Source: Afipia sp. GAS231
Lineage (GTDB): Bacteria > Pseudomonadota > Alphaproteobacteria > Rhizobiales > Xanthobacteraceae
Assembly: GCF_900103365.1 (NCBI RefSeq)
Contig: NZ_LT629703.1
Location: 4,340,001 to 4,404,000 of the forward strand
Direction of reading: 5' to 3'
DNA length: 64,000 nt
The translations under genes and the position numbers were made by a program. This document shows positions 1 through 8,728 of this stretch, in pieces. Numbering within the stretch: position 1 is the stretch's first letter; each line of letters starts with the position of its first letter. Below the pieces are notes generated by a model that was not told where the DNA came from, made no database searches, and was given only the letters and a program-made list of their open reading frames with translations.

Positions 1-2382
1 CCGACGCTGGTGGAATTGTCGTCGTCGCCTGCAAGGGGAGAAGGGGAGAAGAAGAGCGTCATCTCCACCGGCCGCGGCGTCAAGCGCAGTGGCGGCCTCC
101 ACACCCTCTACATCTCGCCGCTGAAGGCGCTCGCGGTCGACATCGCGCGCAATCTGGAGACGCCGATTGCCGAGATGGGCCTGCCGGTCAAGGTCGAGAC
201 CCGCACCGGCGACACGCCGGTGTCGCGGCGGCAGCGGCAGCGGCGTTATCCGCCGGACATCCTCCTCACCACGCCCGAGCAACTGGCGCTGCTGTTGTCG
301 TCCGACGATGCGCCGTTCCTGTTTGGCTCGCTGAAAAGGATCGTGCTCGACGAACTGCATGCGCTGGTCACCTCCAAGCGTGGCGATCTATTGTCACTCG
401 GTCTGGCGCGGCTGTGGCAACTGGCGCCTGACATGCGCGGCATCGGTCTGTCGGCAACCGTCGCCGAGCCGGAATCGCTGGCGCGGTTCCTGGTGCCGCA
501 GCGCGACGGCAATGAAGTATCCGCCGACATCGTGGTGGCGGGCGGCGCCGCGGCGCCAATCGTCGAAATGCTCGATACCAAGGAGCGGCTCCCTTGGGCC
601 GGCCACAGCGCGCGCCACGCGCTCGGCGAAATGTACGAACTGATCAAGCGCAACAAGACCACGCTGATCTTCGTCAACACCCGCAGCCAGGCCGAAATGC
701 TGTTCCAGGATTTCTGGCGCATGAACGAGGAGGGCCTCGCGATCGCGCTGCATCACGGTTCGCTCGACGTCGCCCAGCGCCGCAAGGTCGAGGACGCGAT
801 GTCGGCCGGCAAATTGCGCGGCGTGGTCTGCACCTCGTCGCTGGACCTCGGCGTCGACTGGGGCGACGTCGATCTCGTCATCAATGTCGGCGCACCCAAG
901 GGCGCGTCGCGGCTGATGCAACGGATCGGCCGCGCCAATCACCGCATCGACGAAGCCTCGCGGGCGGTGCTGGTGCCGGCCAATCGTTTCGAGGTGCTGG
1001 AATGCGCGGTCGCGATCGACGCCATCGCCGACAATGCGCAGGATACACCACCTTTGCGAATCGGCGCGCTCGACGTGCTGGCGCAGCATGTGCTCGGCTG
1101 CGCCTGCGGCGAACCATTTTTGTCCGACGAACTCTATCAGGAGGTGCTGACGGCGGCGCCTTACTCCGGCCTGACGCGTACGGATTTCGACGACGTGGTC
1201 GATTTCGTCGCCACCGGCGGCTACGCGCTGAAATCTTATGAGCGTTTCGCGCGCATCAAGCAGGACAAGAACGGCCGCTGGCGCGTCGCCAATCCAAGGG
1301 TGCGGCAAAGCTATCGCCTCAACGTCGGCACCATCGTCGAAGACACCATGCTGAAGGTGAAGCTGGTGCGCTCGCGCGGCGGCGGCTCGGGTTCGACGGG
1401 TGCGCTCGGCCGCGGCGGCCGCATGCTCGGCGAAATCGAGGAAGCCTTTATCGAAGGCCTCGTGATCGGCGACACTTTTGTATTCGGCGGCGAGGTCGTG
1501 CGTTACGAAGCCCTCGCCGAAGACAATGTCTACGTTTCCCGCGCCAACGACAAAGACGCCAAGGTGCCGTCCTATATGGGCGGCAAGTTTCCGCTCTCGA
1601 CGTACCTCGCCGAACGCGTCCGCAGACTGCTCGACGACAAGCGGCAGTGGAACGCGTTGCCGGATCAGGTGCGCGACTGGCTGTCGCTGCAGAAGGACTT
1701 TTCGAAGGTGCCGGCGGTGCGCGAACTGCTGATCGAAACCTTTCCACGCGGCAACAAGCATTACCTCGTCTGTTATCCCTTCGAAGGCCGGCTGGCGCAC
1801 CAGACGCTCGGTATGCTCTTGACGCGGCGGATGGAGCGGATGCGGGTGCGGCCGCTCGGTTTCGTCGCCAACGAATATGCGCTGGCGGTGTGGGGGCTCG
1901 GCGACATGTCGTTCATGATCCGCCACGGCAAGCTCGATCTCAACGCGCTGTTCGATCCGGACATGCTGGGCGACGACCTCGAGGCCTGGCTCGCCGAATC
2001 CGCTTTGATGAAGCGCACCTTCCGGACCTGCGCTGTCATTTCCGGCCTGATCGCACGGCGCTTCACCGGCGAGGAAAAATCCCGCCGCCAGGTGCTGTTC
2101 TCGACCGACCTGATCTATGACGTGTTGCGCAAGCACCAGGCCGACCACGTGCTGTTGCGTGCCGCCCGCGCCGACGCCGCCACCGGGCTGCTCGATCTCA
2201 AGCGATTGGGTGATATGCTCGCCCGCATTCAGGGGCGAATCACCCATCGGGAACTCGATCACGTCTCACCGCTGGCGGTGCCGGTGATGCTGGAAATCGG
2301 CCGTGAGTCGGTTTATGGCGAGGCGGCCGACGAGTTGCTGGCGGAAGCCGCCGATGGACTGGTCAAAGAGGCGACAGGATAA
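1..2382 (+). CDS. Ligase-associated DEXH-box DNA helicase, 5'-truncated by window edge
   Basis: This is a superfamily 2 helicase of the Lhr-like, ligase-associated DNA damage response family. The reading frame is open to base 1, so the true start and the Walker A motif lie outside the window, and the GTG at 10 is not a real start. Visible motifs are a DELH box (349-360), an LSAT motif III near 448-459, and an arginine-finger motif VI (QRIGRANHR, about 919-945). A long C-terminal region ends at TAA 2380-2382. Only a few dozen residues seem to be missing against the family's usual 800-830. In this family the gene sits with an ATP-dependent ligase, an exonuclease and PdeM. Here pdeM follows after 3 nt, so the ligase is expected upstream. 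The family is predicted to unwind DNA in double-strand or nick repair. Confidence 0.93.
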   Translation, partial: PTLVELSSSPARGEGEKKSVISTGRGVKRSGGLHTLYISPLKALAVDIARNLETPIAEMGLPVKVETRTGDTPVSRRQRQRRYPPDILLTTPEQLALLLSSDDAPFLFGSLKRIVLDELHALVTSKRGDLLSLGLARLWQLAPDMRGIGLSATVAEPESLARFLVPQRDGNEVSADIVVAGGAAAPIVEMLDTKERLPWAGHSARHALGEMYELIKRNKTTLIFVNTRSQAEMLFQDFWRMNEEGLAIALHHGSLDVAQRRKVEDAMSAGKLRGVVCTSSLDLGVDWGDVDLVINVGAPKGASRLMQRIGRANHRIDEASRAVLVPANRFEVLECAVAIDAIADNAQDTPPLRIGALDVLAQHVLGCACGEPFLSDELYQEVLTAAPYSGLTRTDFDDVVDFVATGGYALKSYERFARIKQDKNGRWRVANPRVRQSYRLNVGTIVEDTMLKVKLVRSRGGGSGSTGALGRGGRMLGEIEEAFIEGLVIGDTFVFGGEVVRYEALAEDNVYVSRANDKDAKVPSYMGGKFPLSTYLAERVRRLLDDKRQWNALPDQVRDWLSLQKDFSKVPAVRELLIETFPRGNKHYLVCYPFEGRLAHQTLGMLLTRRMERMRVRPLGFVANEYALAVWGLGDMSFMIRHGKLDLNALFDPDMLGDDLEAWLAESALMKRTFRTCAVISGLIARRFTGEEKSRRQVLFSTDLIYDVLRKHQADHVLLRAARADAATGLLDLKRLGDMLARIQGRITHRELDHVSPLAVPVMLEIGRESVYGEAADELLAEAADGLVKEATG

Positions 2383-2385
2383 AAC

Positions 2386-3096
2386 GTGACGGCAGGGGCG
2401 CAGGTTTCGGGATACGATCAGGACATGCGCGTATCGAAGGTTGCCATTGCCGACGTCATGTTCCTCGCCGATCTCTCCGGCGCGCTGTTCTGGCAGGAGC
2501 AGCGCCTGCTCGTTGTCTCCGATCTGCATCTGGAAAAAGGTTCCAGCTTCGCCTCACGCGGCGTGCTGCTGCCGCCCTATGACACCATAGCCACGCTGAG
2601 CCGCTTGGCGGCCGTGATCGCGCGGCATGATCCCCGCATGGTGATCGCGCTCGGCGACAGTTTTCATGACCGCGACGCGCATGAGCGGCTGTCGGAACCC
2701 GACCGTGAAGCCTTGACGGCAATGCAGGTGCGGCGCGACTGGATCTGGATTTCGGGCAATCACGATCCGCATTTGCCGTCCGATCTCGGCGGCGTGGTCG
2801 CCAGCGAAGTCGCGATCGGACCGATCGTGTTCCGCCATGAGCCGACCGGCGCGTCCGGCGAAATCGCCGGGCATCTGCATCCCAAGGCGCGGGTGCCGAC
2901 GCGCGGCCGTTCGATCGAGCGGCGATGTTTTGCCTGCGACGGCGAGCGCGCGGTGATGCCGGCGTTCGGCGCCTATACCGGCGGACTCAGCATCCGCGAT
3001 GCGGCCTTCGCAAAGATCTTTCGCGCGCCGGGCCTGATGGCGCATGTGCTCGGCGACAACAAGCTGCACGCCATCGCCGCGTCGCGGTGTTATTGA
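2386..3096 (+). CDS. pdeM: Ligase-associated DNA damage response endonuclease PdeM
   Basis: Calcineurin-like metallophosphoesterase of the PdeM family, 236 residues, predicted to process DNA ends alongside the neighbouring helicase and an unseen ligase. The dimetal-site motifs occur in order: SDLHLEKG near residue 45, LGDSFHD near residue 89, SGNHDPH near residue 124 and GHLHP near residue 164. A GTG start at 2386 is chosen because AGGA lies six bases upstream and only 3 nt separate it from the helicase stop. An in-frame ATG at 2425 is the alternative and would shorten the protein by 13 residues. The genes are almost certainly co-transcribed. In vivo substrates of this family are poorly defined. 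Confidence 0.9.
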   Translation: MTAGAQVSGYDQDMRVSKVAIADVMFLADLSGALFWQEQRLLVVSDLHLEKGSSFASRGVLLPPYDTIATLSRLAAVIARHDPRMVIALGDSFHDRDAHERLSEPDREALTAMQVRRDWIWISGNHDPHLPSDLGGVVASEVAIGPIVFRHEPTGASGEIAGHLHPKARVPTRGRSIERRCFACDGERAVMPAFGAYTGGLSIRDAAFAKIFRAPGLMAHVLGDNKLHAIAASRCY

Positions 3097-3098
3097 AA

Positions 3099-3509
3099 AT
3101 GATCGCTGTGCCCTCGCTCCATGATAACTTCCTCGTTTCGTACGAGGTGAATTGTGAGGCACGTCAGATCAAGCTCCGCGCAACGCGCGACCCAAGGATC
3201 CCGGGAAACGAACTCCAGCGAGATCGCACTATCGTTTTCAATGGCGTAGAGGGATACCAGTTCGAGAACGACGCATTCGGAAACATCATTTTCTCATTAC
3301 AGAGAATTCCTGTTGGGCAACTCATCGTTGAACGTGGGGGTCAGATCGCCGAGTCTTATCGTATGACGGGCGCCCCAGCTTGGGCGGCTGATCTCGGTTC
3401 TGCGGCGCAAGCACTCGCGGTAATGGGAATGCAGGCCTTCGATTTAAACGCGTCGTACGGCCTTTCCGGCTGGATTCTCGCCAAGGAAGTTTTGGTCGAG
3501 CAAGAATAG
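3099..3509 (+). CDS. Hypothetical protein, low-GC, coupled to pdeM
   Basis: Unrecognised 136-residue soluble protein with no signal peptide or membrane segment. Its ATG lies two bases after the pdeM stop (TGA, AA, ATG) and no Shine-Dalgarno sequence is visible, so translational coupling is likely. Base composition drops sharply: a 60-base sample at 3241-3300 is about 45 percent GC, while neighbouring genes are clearly GC-rich. This suggests recent acquisition or different selection. The sequence has an N-terminal beta-rich half and a more helical C-terminal third with many alanines. The gene ends 13 bases before the convergent LysR gene. No function is assigned. Confidence that it is a real gene rests on its length, position and coherent amino-acid composition. 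Confidence 0.68.
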   Translation: MIAVPSLHDNFLVSYEVNCEARQIKLRATRDPRIPGNELQRDRTIVFNGVEGYQFENDAFGNIIFSLQRIPVGQLIVERGGQIAESYRMTGAPAWAADLGSAAQALAVMGMQAFDLNASYGLSGWILAKEVLVEQE

Positions 3510-3522
3510 TCCGCGTGCGGGT

Positions 3523-4386
3523 CTACGCCGCCTTCGCCTGCACCGTGTCGCAGAACTCGGCGAGGCGATCGGCGAGCCGCAACGTCGCCGGGCTGGCGTC
3601 GGGCGAGGCCACCAGCGCCACTTCGGTCTTGTCGATCGGCGCAAAACCATCCTTGGCCGTCAGCATGCGATGATCGGCCTGGATGGCGATGTCGGACAGG
3701 ATGCTCAAGCCCAATCCAGCGGCGACCGCGGCCTGAATGCCGGCGAGGCCCGACGAGGTATAGGCCATGTGCCAGGATCGTCCCGCGCTTTCGAGCGCGT
3801 GGATCGCGCGCGAGCGGTAGAGGCAGCCGGCGGGAAAGCCGATCAGGGGCACCGAGCCGGTTTTGCTGTCGATCGGATGCGTCTTGCTGGTGACCCAGTG
3901 GACCTTCTCGGGCCACACCGCGATGCCGCCCTTCTCGCCGGCGTCGCGCTTGAGCAGCGCGAGATCGAGGTCGCCGCGTTCGATGTCGCGCCGCAGATAG
4001 GTGCTCTGGTCGGCACGCACATCGAGCCGCAGGCCCGGTCGCGACCGCGAGAATGTCGCCAGCAATTTGGCGAGGCGGTAGGCGGCAAAGTCCTCGGGGA
4101 TGCCGAGCTTCACCGCGCCTTCGCTGCCCGGACGCGCCATCACATCGCGGGCCTCTTCGGCGAGCGCCAGCAGCCGCCGTGCGTAGGACAACAGCCGCTC
4201 GCCGGCTTCCGTCGGCGTCACGTCCTTGCCGCTACGATTGAGCAGGGGTTGGCCGACATCGTCTTCCAGCCGCTTGATCTGCTGGCTGACGGTCGACTGG
4301 GTGCGATGGACGCGCTCGCCGGCGCGGGTGAAACCGCCGGCATCGACCACCGAGACGAAACTGCGCAGCAGCTCCAGATCGAGCAT
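3523..4386 (-). CDS. LysR-family transcriptional regulator
   Basis: LysR-type regulator of 287 residues. The N-terminal winged HTH is typical (MLDLELLRSF start, then a TQSTVSQQIKRLE recognition helix near residues 30-42), followed by a periplasmic-binding-like effector domain from about residue 90. The ATG at 4386 is chosen because it places the HTH at the usual distance from the N-terminus. The frame remains open upstream but adds unconserved sequence. It is transcribed divergently from the EamA-family exporter at 4481, the normal arrangement for a LysR regulator and its target. A 13-base palindrome lies in the shared intergenic region. The inducer is unknown. Confidence 0.92.
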   Translation of the reverse strand: MLDLELLRSFVSVVDAGGFTRAGERVHRTQSTVSQQIKRLEDDVGQPLLNRSGKDVTPTEAGERLLSYARRLLALAEEARDVMARPGSEGAVKLGIPEDFAAYRLAKLLATFSRSRPGLRLDVRADQSTYLRRDIERGDLDLALLKRDAGEKGGIAVWPEKVHWVTSKTHPIDSKTGSVPLIGFPAGCLYRSRAIHALESAGRSWHMAYTSSGLAGIQAAVAAGLGLSILSDIAIQADHRMLTAKDGFAPIDKTEVALVASPDASPATLRLADRLAEFCDTVQAKAA

Positions 4387-4407
4387 ACATGCTCCATTTA
4401 TAAATCC

Positions 4408-4420
4408 ACTGATTATCAGT
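4408..4420. promoter_or_regulatory. Candidate LysR operator, 6+1+6 palindrome
   Basis: The sequence ACTGATTATCAGT is a perfect inverted repeat around a central T, in the AT-rich 94-base gap between the divergent lysR and EamA genes. LysR regulators bind dyads in such positions. Binding is inferred, not shown. Confidence 0.45.
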
Positions 4421-4480
4421 TTATCATTTAATTTCCAAATATCAAGGTCGAGGCCTACCTGATGGGAAAGGAGACTTTCC

Positions 4481-5404
4481 ATGTCGCTCGCCCCCTCGGT
4501 CGCGGTTCCCCGCACCGGCTTCAATCCGCTGCCGCTCTATATTGCGCTGTTCTGCCTGCTCTGGAGCTTTGCTTTCGTCGCCGGCAAGATCGGCGTCACC
4601 GATTGCCCGCCGCTGATCCTGCTGACGGCGCGCTTTTCGCTGGCGGGGATTGTGATCCTTGGAATCACGGCATTGCGCGGCGAAGCCTGGTCATCCCTCA
4701 CATGGCGCGATGCCGCGGTGTTCGCCGTTCTCGGCGTCGCCAACAACGCGCTCTATCTCGGGCTCGGTTACACCGGGCTCAAGACGGTGTCGGCCGGTCT
4801 CGGCGGCCTCATCGTCAGCGCCAATCCGGTGTTTACCGCAGCACTTGCGGCGCTGTTTCTCGGCGAGGCGTTGAACTGGCGCAAGGTGACGGGGCTTGTG
4901 CTCGGCATCACCGGCGTCGGCTTCATCGTCTGGCACCGCATGTCCGTCGGCACGGACAGCCTGCACGGCATCCTGTTCACGCTGGCCTCGCTGGCCTCGA
5001 TCGTGGTCGGCACCATCCTGTTCAAGGTGCTGGCGCCGAAGGGCAGCCTCTGGGTCGGCAATGGCGTGCAGAACCTCGCCGCCGGCATCGTGCTGCTGCC
5101 GATCGCGTTCACGTTCGCCGATGTCGGCGATATCGTGCCGAGCGCGCGGCTGCTCGGCGCCTTCGCGTTCCTGGTGTTCGGCGGATCGATCCTGGCTTAT
5201 CTGCTGTGGTTTCACCTGCTGAAGGTCTGCGGCGCCACCGCCGCCAGCGCCTATCACTTCCTGATGCCGCCGCTCGGCATGCTGTTCGCGTTTCTCGTGC
5301 TTGGCGAACACGTCGAATTCCGCGACCTGCTCGGGATCGTTCCGGTCGCGCTCGGCATCTATCTGGTGACCCGTCCCGCGGCTGCGGTCGCCCGATCCTC
5401 GTAA
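4481..5404 (+). CDS. EamA-family (DMT superfamily) exporter
   Basis: Integral membrane protein of 307 residues with about ten hydrophobic helices in two EamA repeats, the usual size and layout of drug/metabolite transporters that export amino acids, metabolites or toxic analogues. The start at 4481 follows GGAAAGGAG with suitable spacing. It is divergent from a LysR regulator (start 4386), so expression is probably induced by that protein. The second EamA repeat begins near residue 155 and contains the glycine-rich packing helices expected. The substrate cannot be read from sequence. Confidence 0.9.
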   Translation: MSLAPSVAVPRTGFNPLPLYIALFCLLWSFAFVAGKIGVTDCPPLILLTARFSLAGIVILGITALRGEAWSSLTWRDAAVFAVLGVANNALYLGLGYTGLKTVSAGLGGLIVSANPVFTAALAALFLGEALNWRKVTGLVLGITGVGFIVWHRMSVGTDSLHGILFTLASLASIVVGTILFKVLAPKGSLWVGNGVQNLAAGIVLLPIAFTFADVGDIVPSARLLGAFAFLVFGGSILAYLLWFHLLKVCGATAASAYHFLMPPLGMLFAFLVLGEHVEFRDLLGIVPVALGIYLVTRPAAAVARSS

Positions 5405-5533
5405 CAAGAGTCACCGCGCACTCAGCCTGTTTGATCGAGCGCATTGCCTTGCGTGCCTGGGGTCCCTAAGGCAGGTTCCTATGACTGGAACCGAACCTTG
5501 TCCGGTTCGTTGTCGCGGCGGCTGGAATCGGGC

Positions 5534-6904
5534 ATGTCAGATCACAAACATTCAAATTCAAAGCACCACGACAAGAAGACCGGCCATGACAAGCCGGCAC
5601 CGAAGGCCGAGGCCAACAAGGACAAGGTCAAGGAGCCGTTCAGCGTCCGCTATTTTCTGAAAGCGCTCGGTCCCGGGCTGATCACCGGCGCCTCCGACGA
5701 CGATCCGTCGGGGATCGGCACCTACAGCCAGGCCGGCGCGCAACTCGGTTACGGCATCGGCTGGACCATGCTGCTGACCTTCCCGCTGATGGCCGCGATC
5801 CAGGAAATTTCCGCGCGGGTCGGCCGCGTCACCGGTCATGGCATTTCAGGCAATGTGTGCCGGCACTACTCGCCGTGGCTGCTCAACGTGGTGGTGGCGC
5901 TGTTGTTCATCGCCAATACGGTCAACATCGCGGCCGATCTCGGCGCCATGGCGGACGCCACCAAGCTATTGATCGGCGGGCCCGGCATGATCTACGTGCT
6001 GTTCTATGGCGTCACCTCGGTCGTGGCGCAGATCTTTCTCGACTACAAGCGCTACGTGTCGGTGCTGAAATGGCTGACGCTGAGCCTGTTCGCCTATGTC
6101 GCAGCGCTCGCCTTTGCGCATGTGTCGTGGGGTGAGGCGTTGACCGGCGTGCTGGTGCCGCGCCTGACCTGGAGCGCGGATTACTTCACCACCATCGTGG
6201 CGATCTTCGGCACCACGATCTCGCCCTACCTGTTTTTCTGGCAGGCCTCGCAGGAAGCCGAGGACCAGCGCGTCGACGTCACCAAGCAGCCGCTGATCGA
6301 CAAGCACTACGGCGCGCAAAAGGAGTTCCATCGCATCCGTGCCGATACCATCGTCGGCATGGCATTCTCCAACCTGATCGCGCTGGCGATCATCATCACC
6401 GCCGCGGCGACGCTGCATGCGGCGGGGAAGACCGACATCCAGACCTCGGCGCAGGCGGCGGAAGCCTTGCGCCCGATCGCCGGCCAATTCGCCGAAGTGA
6501 TCTTTGCGCTCGGCATCGTCGGCACCGGTCTGCTGGCGATCCCGGTGCTCGGCGGCGCCACCGCCTATGCGGTGGGCGAGGGACGGCGATGGCCGGTCGG
6601 GCTCGCGCGCAAGCCCAAGGAAGCGATCGCGTTCTATTCCGTGCTGGCGCTGTCGGCCGCGATCGGCATCGCGCTCAATTTCACCAAAATCGATCCGATC
6701 CAGGCGCTGTACTGGAGCGCGGTCGTCAACGGCGTGCTCGCCGTTCCCGTCATGGTGTTGCTGATGATCATGGCGCGGCAGCAGAATGTGATGGGAAAGT
6801 TCGTCATCCGCGGCCCGCTCTATTGGCTAGGCTGGCTATCGACCGCGGCGATGTTGTTGAGCGTGCTGGCGATGGGCGTCGGGATGTTTGTCGGCGGCAA
6901 GTAG
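5534..6904 (+). CDS. NRAMP-family-like divalent metal transporter, divergent motifs
   Basis: Membrane protein of 456 residues with about eleven helices and the NRAMP (SLC11) fold pattern. A Lys/His-rich cytoplasmic tail of about 35 residues precedes the first helix. Where canonical manganese/iron NRAMP proteins carry DPGN in helix 1, this one has DDDPSGIG near residues 56-63. The helix 6 region reads TISPYLFFWQ in place of the methionine-bearing MPH motif, so the soft-metal ligand is absent. It may be a divergent NRAMP-related carrier for a harder cation such as Mg2+ or for another substrate. The ATG at 5534 is preferred over a TTG-initiated longer form. It stands alone; a palindromic repeat follows its stop. 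Confidence 0.8.
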   Translation: MSDHKHSNSKHHDKKTGHDKPAPKAEANKDKVKEPFSVRYFLKALGPGLITGASDDDPSGIGTYSQAGAQLGYGIGWTMLLTFPLMAAIQEISARVGRVTGHGISGNVCRHYSPWLLNVVVALLFIANTVNIAADLGAMADATKLLIGGPGMIYVLFYGVTSVVAQIFLDYKRYVSVLKWLTLSLFAYVAALAFAHVSWGEALTGVLVPRLTWSADYFTTIVAIFGTTISPYLFFWQASQEAEDQRVDVTKQPLIDKHYGAQKEFHRIRADTIVGMAFSNLIALAIIITAAATLHAAGKTDIQTSAQAAEALRPIAGQFAEVIFALGIVGTGLLAIPVLGGATAYAVGEGRRWPVGLARKPKEAIAFYSVLALSAAIGIALNFTKIDPIQALYWSAVVNGVLAVPVMVLLMIMARQQNVMGKFVIRGPLYWLGWLSTAAMLLSVLAMGVGMFVGGK

Positions 6905-6918
6905 GCTGCACCCGCCAA

Positions 6919-7014
6919 CCTCATCCTGAGGAGCGCGCTCTTGCGCGCGTCTCGAAGGATGGGCCACGAGCTCATGGTTCGAGACGGCGCGTTGCGCCTC
7001 CTCACCATGAGGAG
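6919..7014. repeat. Palindromic intergenic element, family B copy 1
   Basis: A roughly 96-base element starting CCTCATCCTGAGGAG and ending CTCACCATGAGG, with inner blocks CGTCTCGAAGGATG and CATGGTTCGAGACGGCGC. A second copy with the same block order lies at 25230-25325. It fills the gap between the convergent NRAMP-like and TIGR02186 genes and could act as a bidirectional hairpin. Confidence 0.85.
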
Positions 7015-7019
7015 CTGAC

Positions 7020-7805
7020 TCAATCCTTCCGGAACACGATCGAGGCCATCCAGCCCGTCATCAGCGCCATGAAGGCGGTGATGAGGCCGTAGACCAGGCC
7101 GTTCTGGCGCGCGGTGGTGGCGACGAACTGTTCGAAGCCGACTTTGACGATTTCGAACGCGGTTTCGGTCTTGGTCACCAGCGCGCCGTCGGCGAACAGC
7201 TTGATCTCGACGTCATAGGTGCCGATCGGCACTTCCGCCGGCAGCGGAATCCCGGTGCGAAACAGCGTCGGCGTCAGGAACGTCACCGCCGAGGTCGCCT
7301 CGCGATAGAGCCCGTGCTCGGAACGCAGCCGCACGAAGGCGCTGCGGAAGGCGTCGTTCGGCACCACGTCGGCATAGTCGGGCCCGACGCGCTGGGTCAA
7401 CAGCACGTTGTTCAGCCCGAGCTGCTGCCGCCGCTGCACTTCCGGCGAAGCGATGGTGTCGAACGGCCGGTTGGAAAACAGCGCGAGATAGCTCGGCACT
7501 TTCAGGAACTGGCGGGAGTCGGTGTTGATCCAGATGCCGAACTTGCGTTCCTTGCGGCGCGTCACCATGTCGGCGCGCGGGCCGGCCACCGTCACCACCA
7601 GATCGTAATTGTTGCGGCTGGCCGGCGTGGAAGCGTCCTTCTCGACCGAGCCGAACAGCACCAGCTCCTCACCGGAATAATTCGGCGTCACCGTCACGCG
7701 GTGGTTCGACACCGACACGATCAGCCGCTCGGCCTCTGCGGGCGACGCCGCGAGCGCCGCACCGAGCAAACAGGCGGCAGGCGTGAGCAGGGCGCGCGCG
7801 ATCAT
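7020..7805 (-). CDS. TIGR02186 family protein (exported, membrane-anchored)
   Basis: Protein of 261 residues with an N-terminal signal peptide (cleavage expected after the SPAEA segment near residue 25), a beta-rich extracytoplasmic domain, and one C-terminal transmembrane helix near residues 238-258 followed by a short RKD tail. It matches my recollection of the TIGR02186 family, conserved proteins of unknown function found next to TauE/SafE permeases. Its ATG overlaps the stop of the upstream TauE/SafE gene by four bases (ATGA, 7802-7805), so the two are translationally coupled and probably work together, perhaps in sulfur or anion export. Confidence 0.87.
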   Translation of the reverse strand: MIARALLTPAACLLGAALAASPAEAERLIVSVSNHRVTVTPNYSGEELVLFGSVEKDASTPASRNNYDLVVTVAGPRADMVTRRKERKFGIWINTDSRQFLKVPSYLALFSNRPFDTIASPEVQRRQQLGLNNVLLTQRVGPDYADVVPNDAFRSAFVRLRSEHGLYREATSAVTFLTPTLFRTGIPLPAEVPIGTYDVEIKLFADGALVTKTETAFEIVKVGFEQFVATTARQNGLVYGLITAFMALMTGWMASIVFRKD

Positions 7806-8728
7806 CCGGCGCCTCCGGTTTCCCGGATCGTGAACAGGTCTTCGGGCCGGATCACCAGTTCGATGGCGAAGCGGACGCCGACGGCAAGCACCAGGAGGCC
7901 GAGCAGCAGCCGCAGATGTTCACCACGTATTTTCTGGCCCGCCCGCGCGCCGAACTGCGCGCCGGTGACGCCGCCGATCATCAGGATCAGCGCCAGCACG
8001 GCGTCGACCAGATGATTGGTGACCGCGTGCAGCATGGTGGCGAACACCATGGTGACCAGCGTCAGTACCATCGAGGTGCCGATCACGGTCGAGGTCGGCA
8101 CCCGCAGCACATAGATCATCAGCGGCACCAGGATGAAGCCGCCGCCGATGCCCATGACGGCGCCGATGAAGCCGATGATCAGGCCGATGACGATGACGGG
8201 GATGATTGACAGATAGATCTTGGAGCGCTTGAAGCGCACCTTCAGCGGCAATCCGTGAATCCAGCCATGGCTGCCCGGACGCCGGATCGTGGCCGCGCCG
8301 CCGCGGCGGGTCCGCAACAGCGCGCGCAGGCCTTCCCAGAACATCAGCCCGCCGACGGTGGTCAGCAGGATCACGTAGGACATCGCGATCATCAGATCGA
8401 GCTGGCCGAGCGAACGCAGCAGCGTGAAGGTCCAGACGCCAAGTGCCGTCCCGATCGTGCCGCCGCTTAACAGCACGGCTGCCAGCAGTGGATCGATGGC
8501 GCGCCGTCGCCAGTAGGACAACGCGCCGGAAAACGACGACGCTGCGATGTGGCTGGCGACAGAGGCGACCGCGACCGCAGGCGCGATGCCGACGAAGATC
8601 AACAGCGGCGTCATCAGGAAGCCGCCGCCGATGCCGAACATGCCGGAGACGAAACCAACCGCCGCGCCCATCGCCAGGATGAGGAAGACATTGACCGGAA
8701 TGTCGGCGATCGGAAGGTAGAGCTGCAC
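7802..8728 (-). CDS. TauE/SafE (TSUP) family anion exporter
   Basis: Membrane protein of about 308 residues with eight or so helices and two copies of the TSUP hallmark, FGIGGGFLMTPLL near residues 30-42 and MGIGGGFILVPLM near residues 188-200. The family exports sulfite, sulfoacetate or related anions. I chose the GTG at 8728 because the conserved N-terminal LYLPIADIPVN segment begins there. An ATG at 8809 would add 27 basic, unconserved residues. It overlaps the downstream TIGR02186 gene by four bases, giving a two-gene operon. The substrate is not determinable from sequence. Confidence 0.88.
   Translation of the reverse strand: MQLYLPIADIPVNVFLILAMGAAVGFVSGMFGIGGGFLMTPLLIFVGIAPAVAVASVASHIAASSFSGALSYWRRRAIDPLLAAVLLSGGTIGTALGVWTFTLLRSLGQLDLMIAMSYVILLTTVGGLMFWEGLRALLRTRRGGAATIRRPGSHGWIHGLPLKVRFKRSKIYLSIIPVIVIGLIIGFIGAVMGIGGGFILVPLMIYVLRVPTSTVIGTSMVLTLVTMVFATMLHAVTNHLVDAVLALILMIGGVTGAQFGARAGQKIRGEHLRLLLGLLVLAVGVRFAIELVIRPEDLFTIRETGGAG

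Noticed and set aside
394..2262. 622-codon open frame on the minus strand inside the helicase
   Set aside because: It is the antisense shadow of a GC-rich gene. The opposite strand carries clear helicase motifs, and the shadow product is a low-complexity His/Arg/Ala/Gln-rich string.
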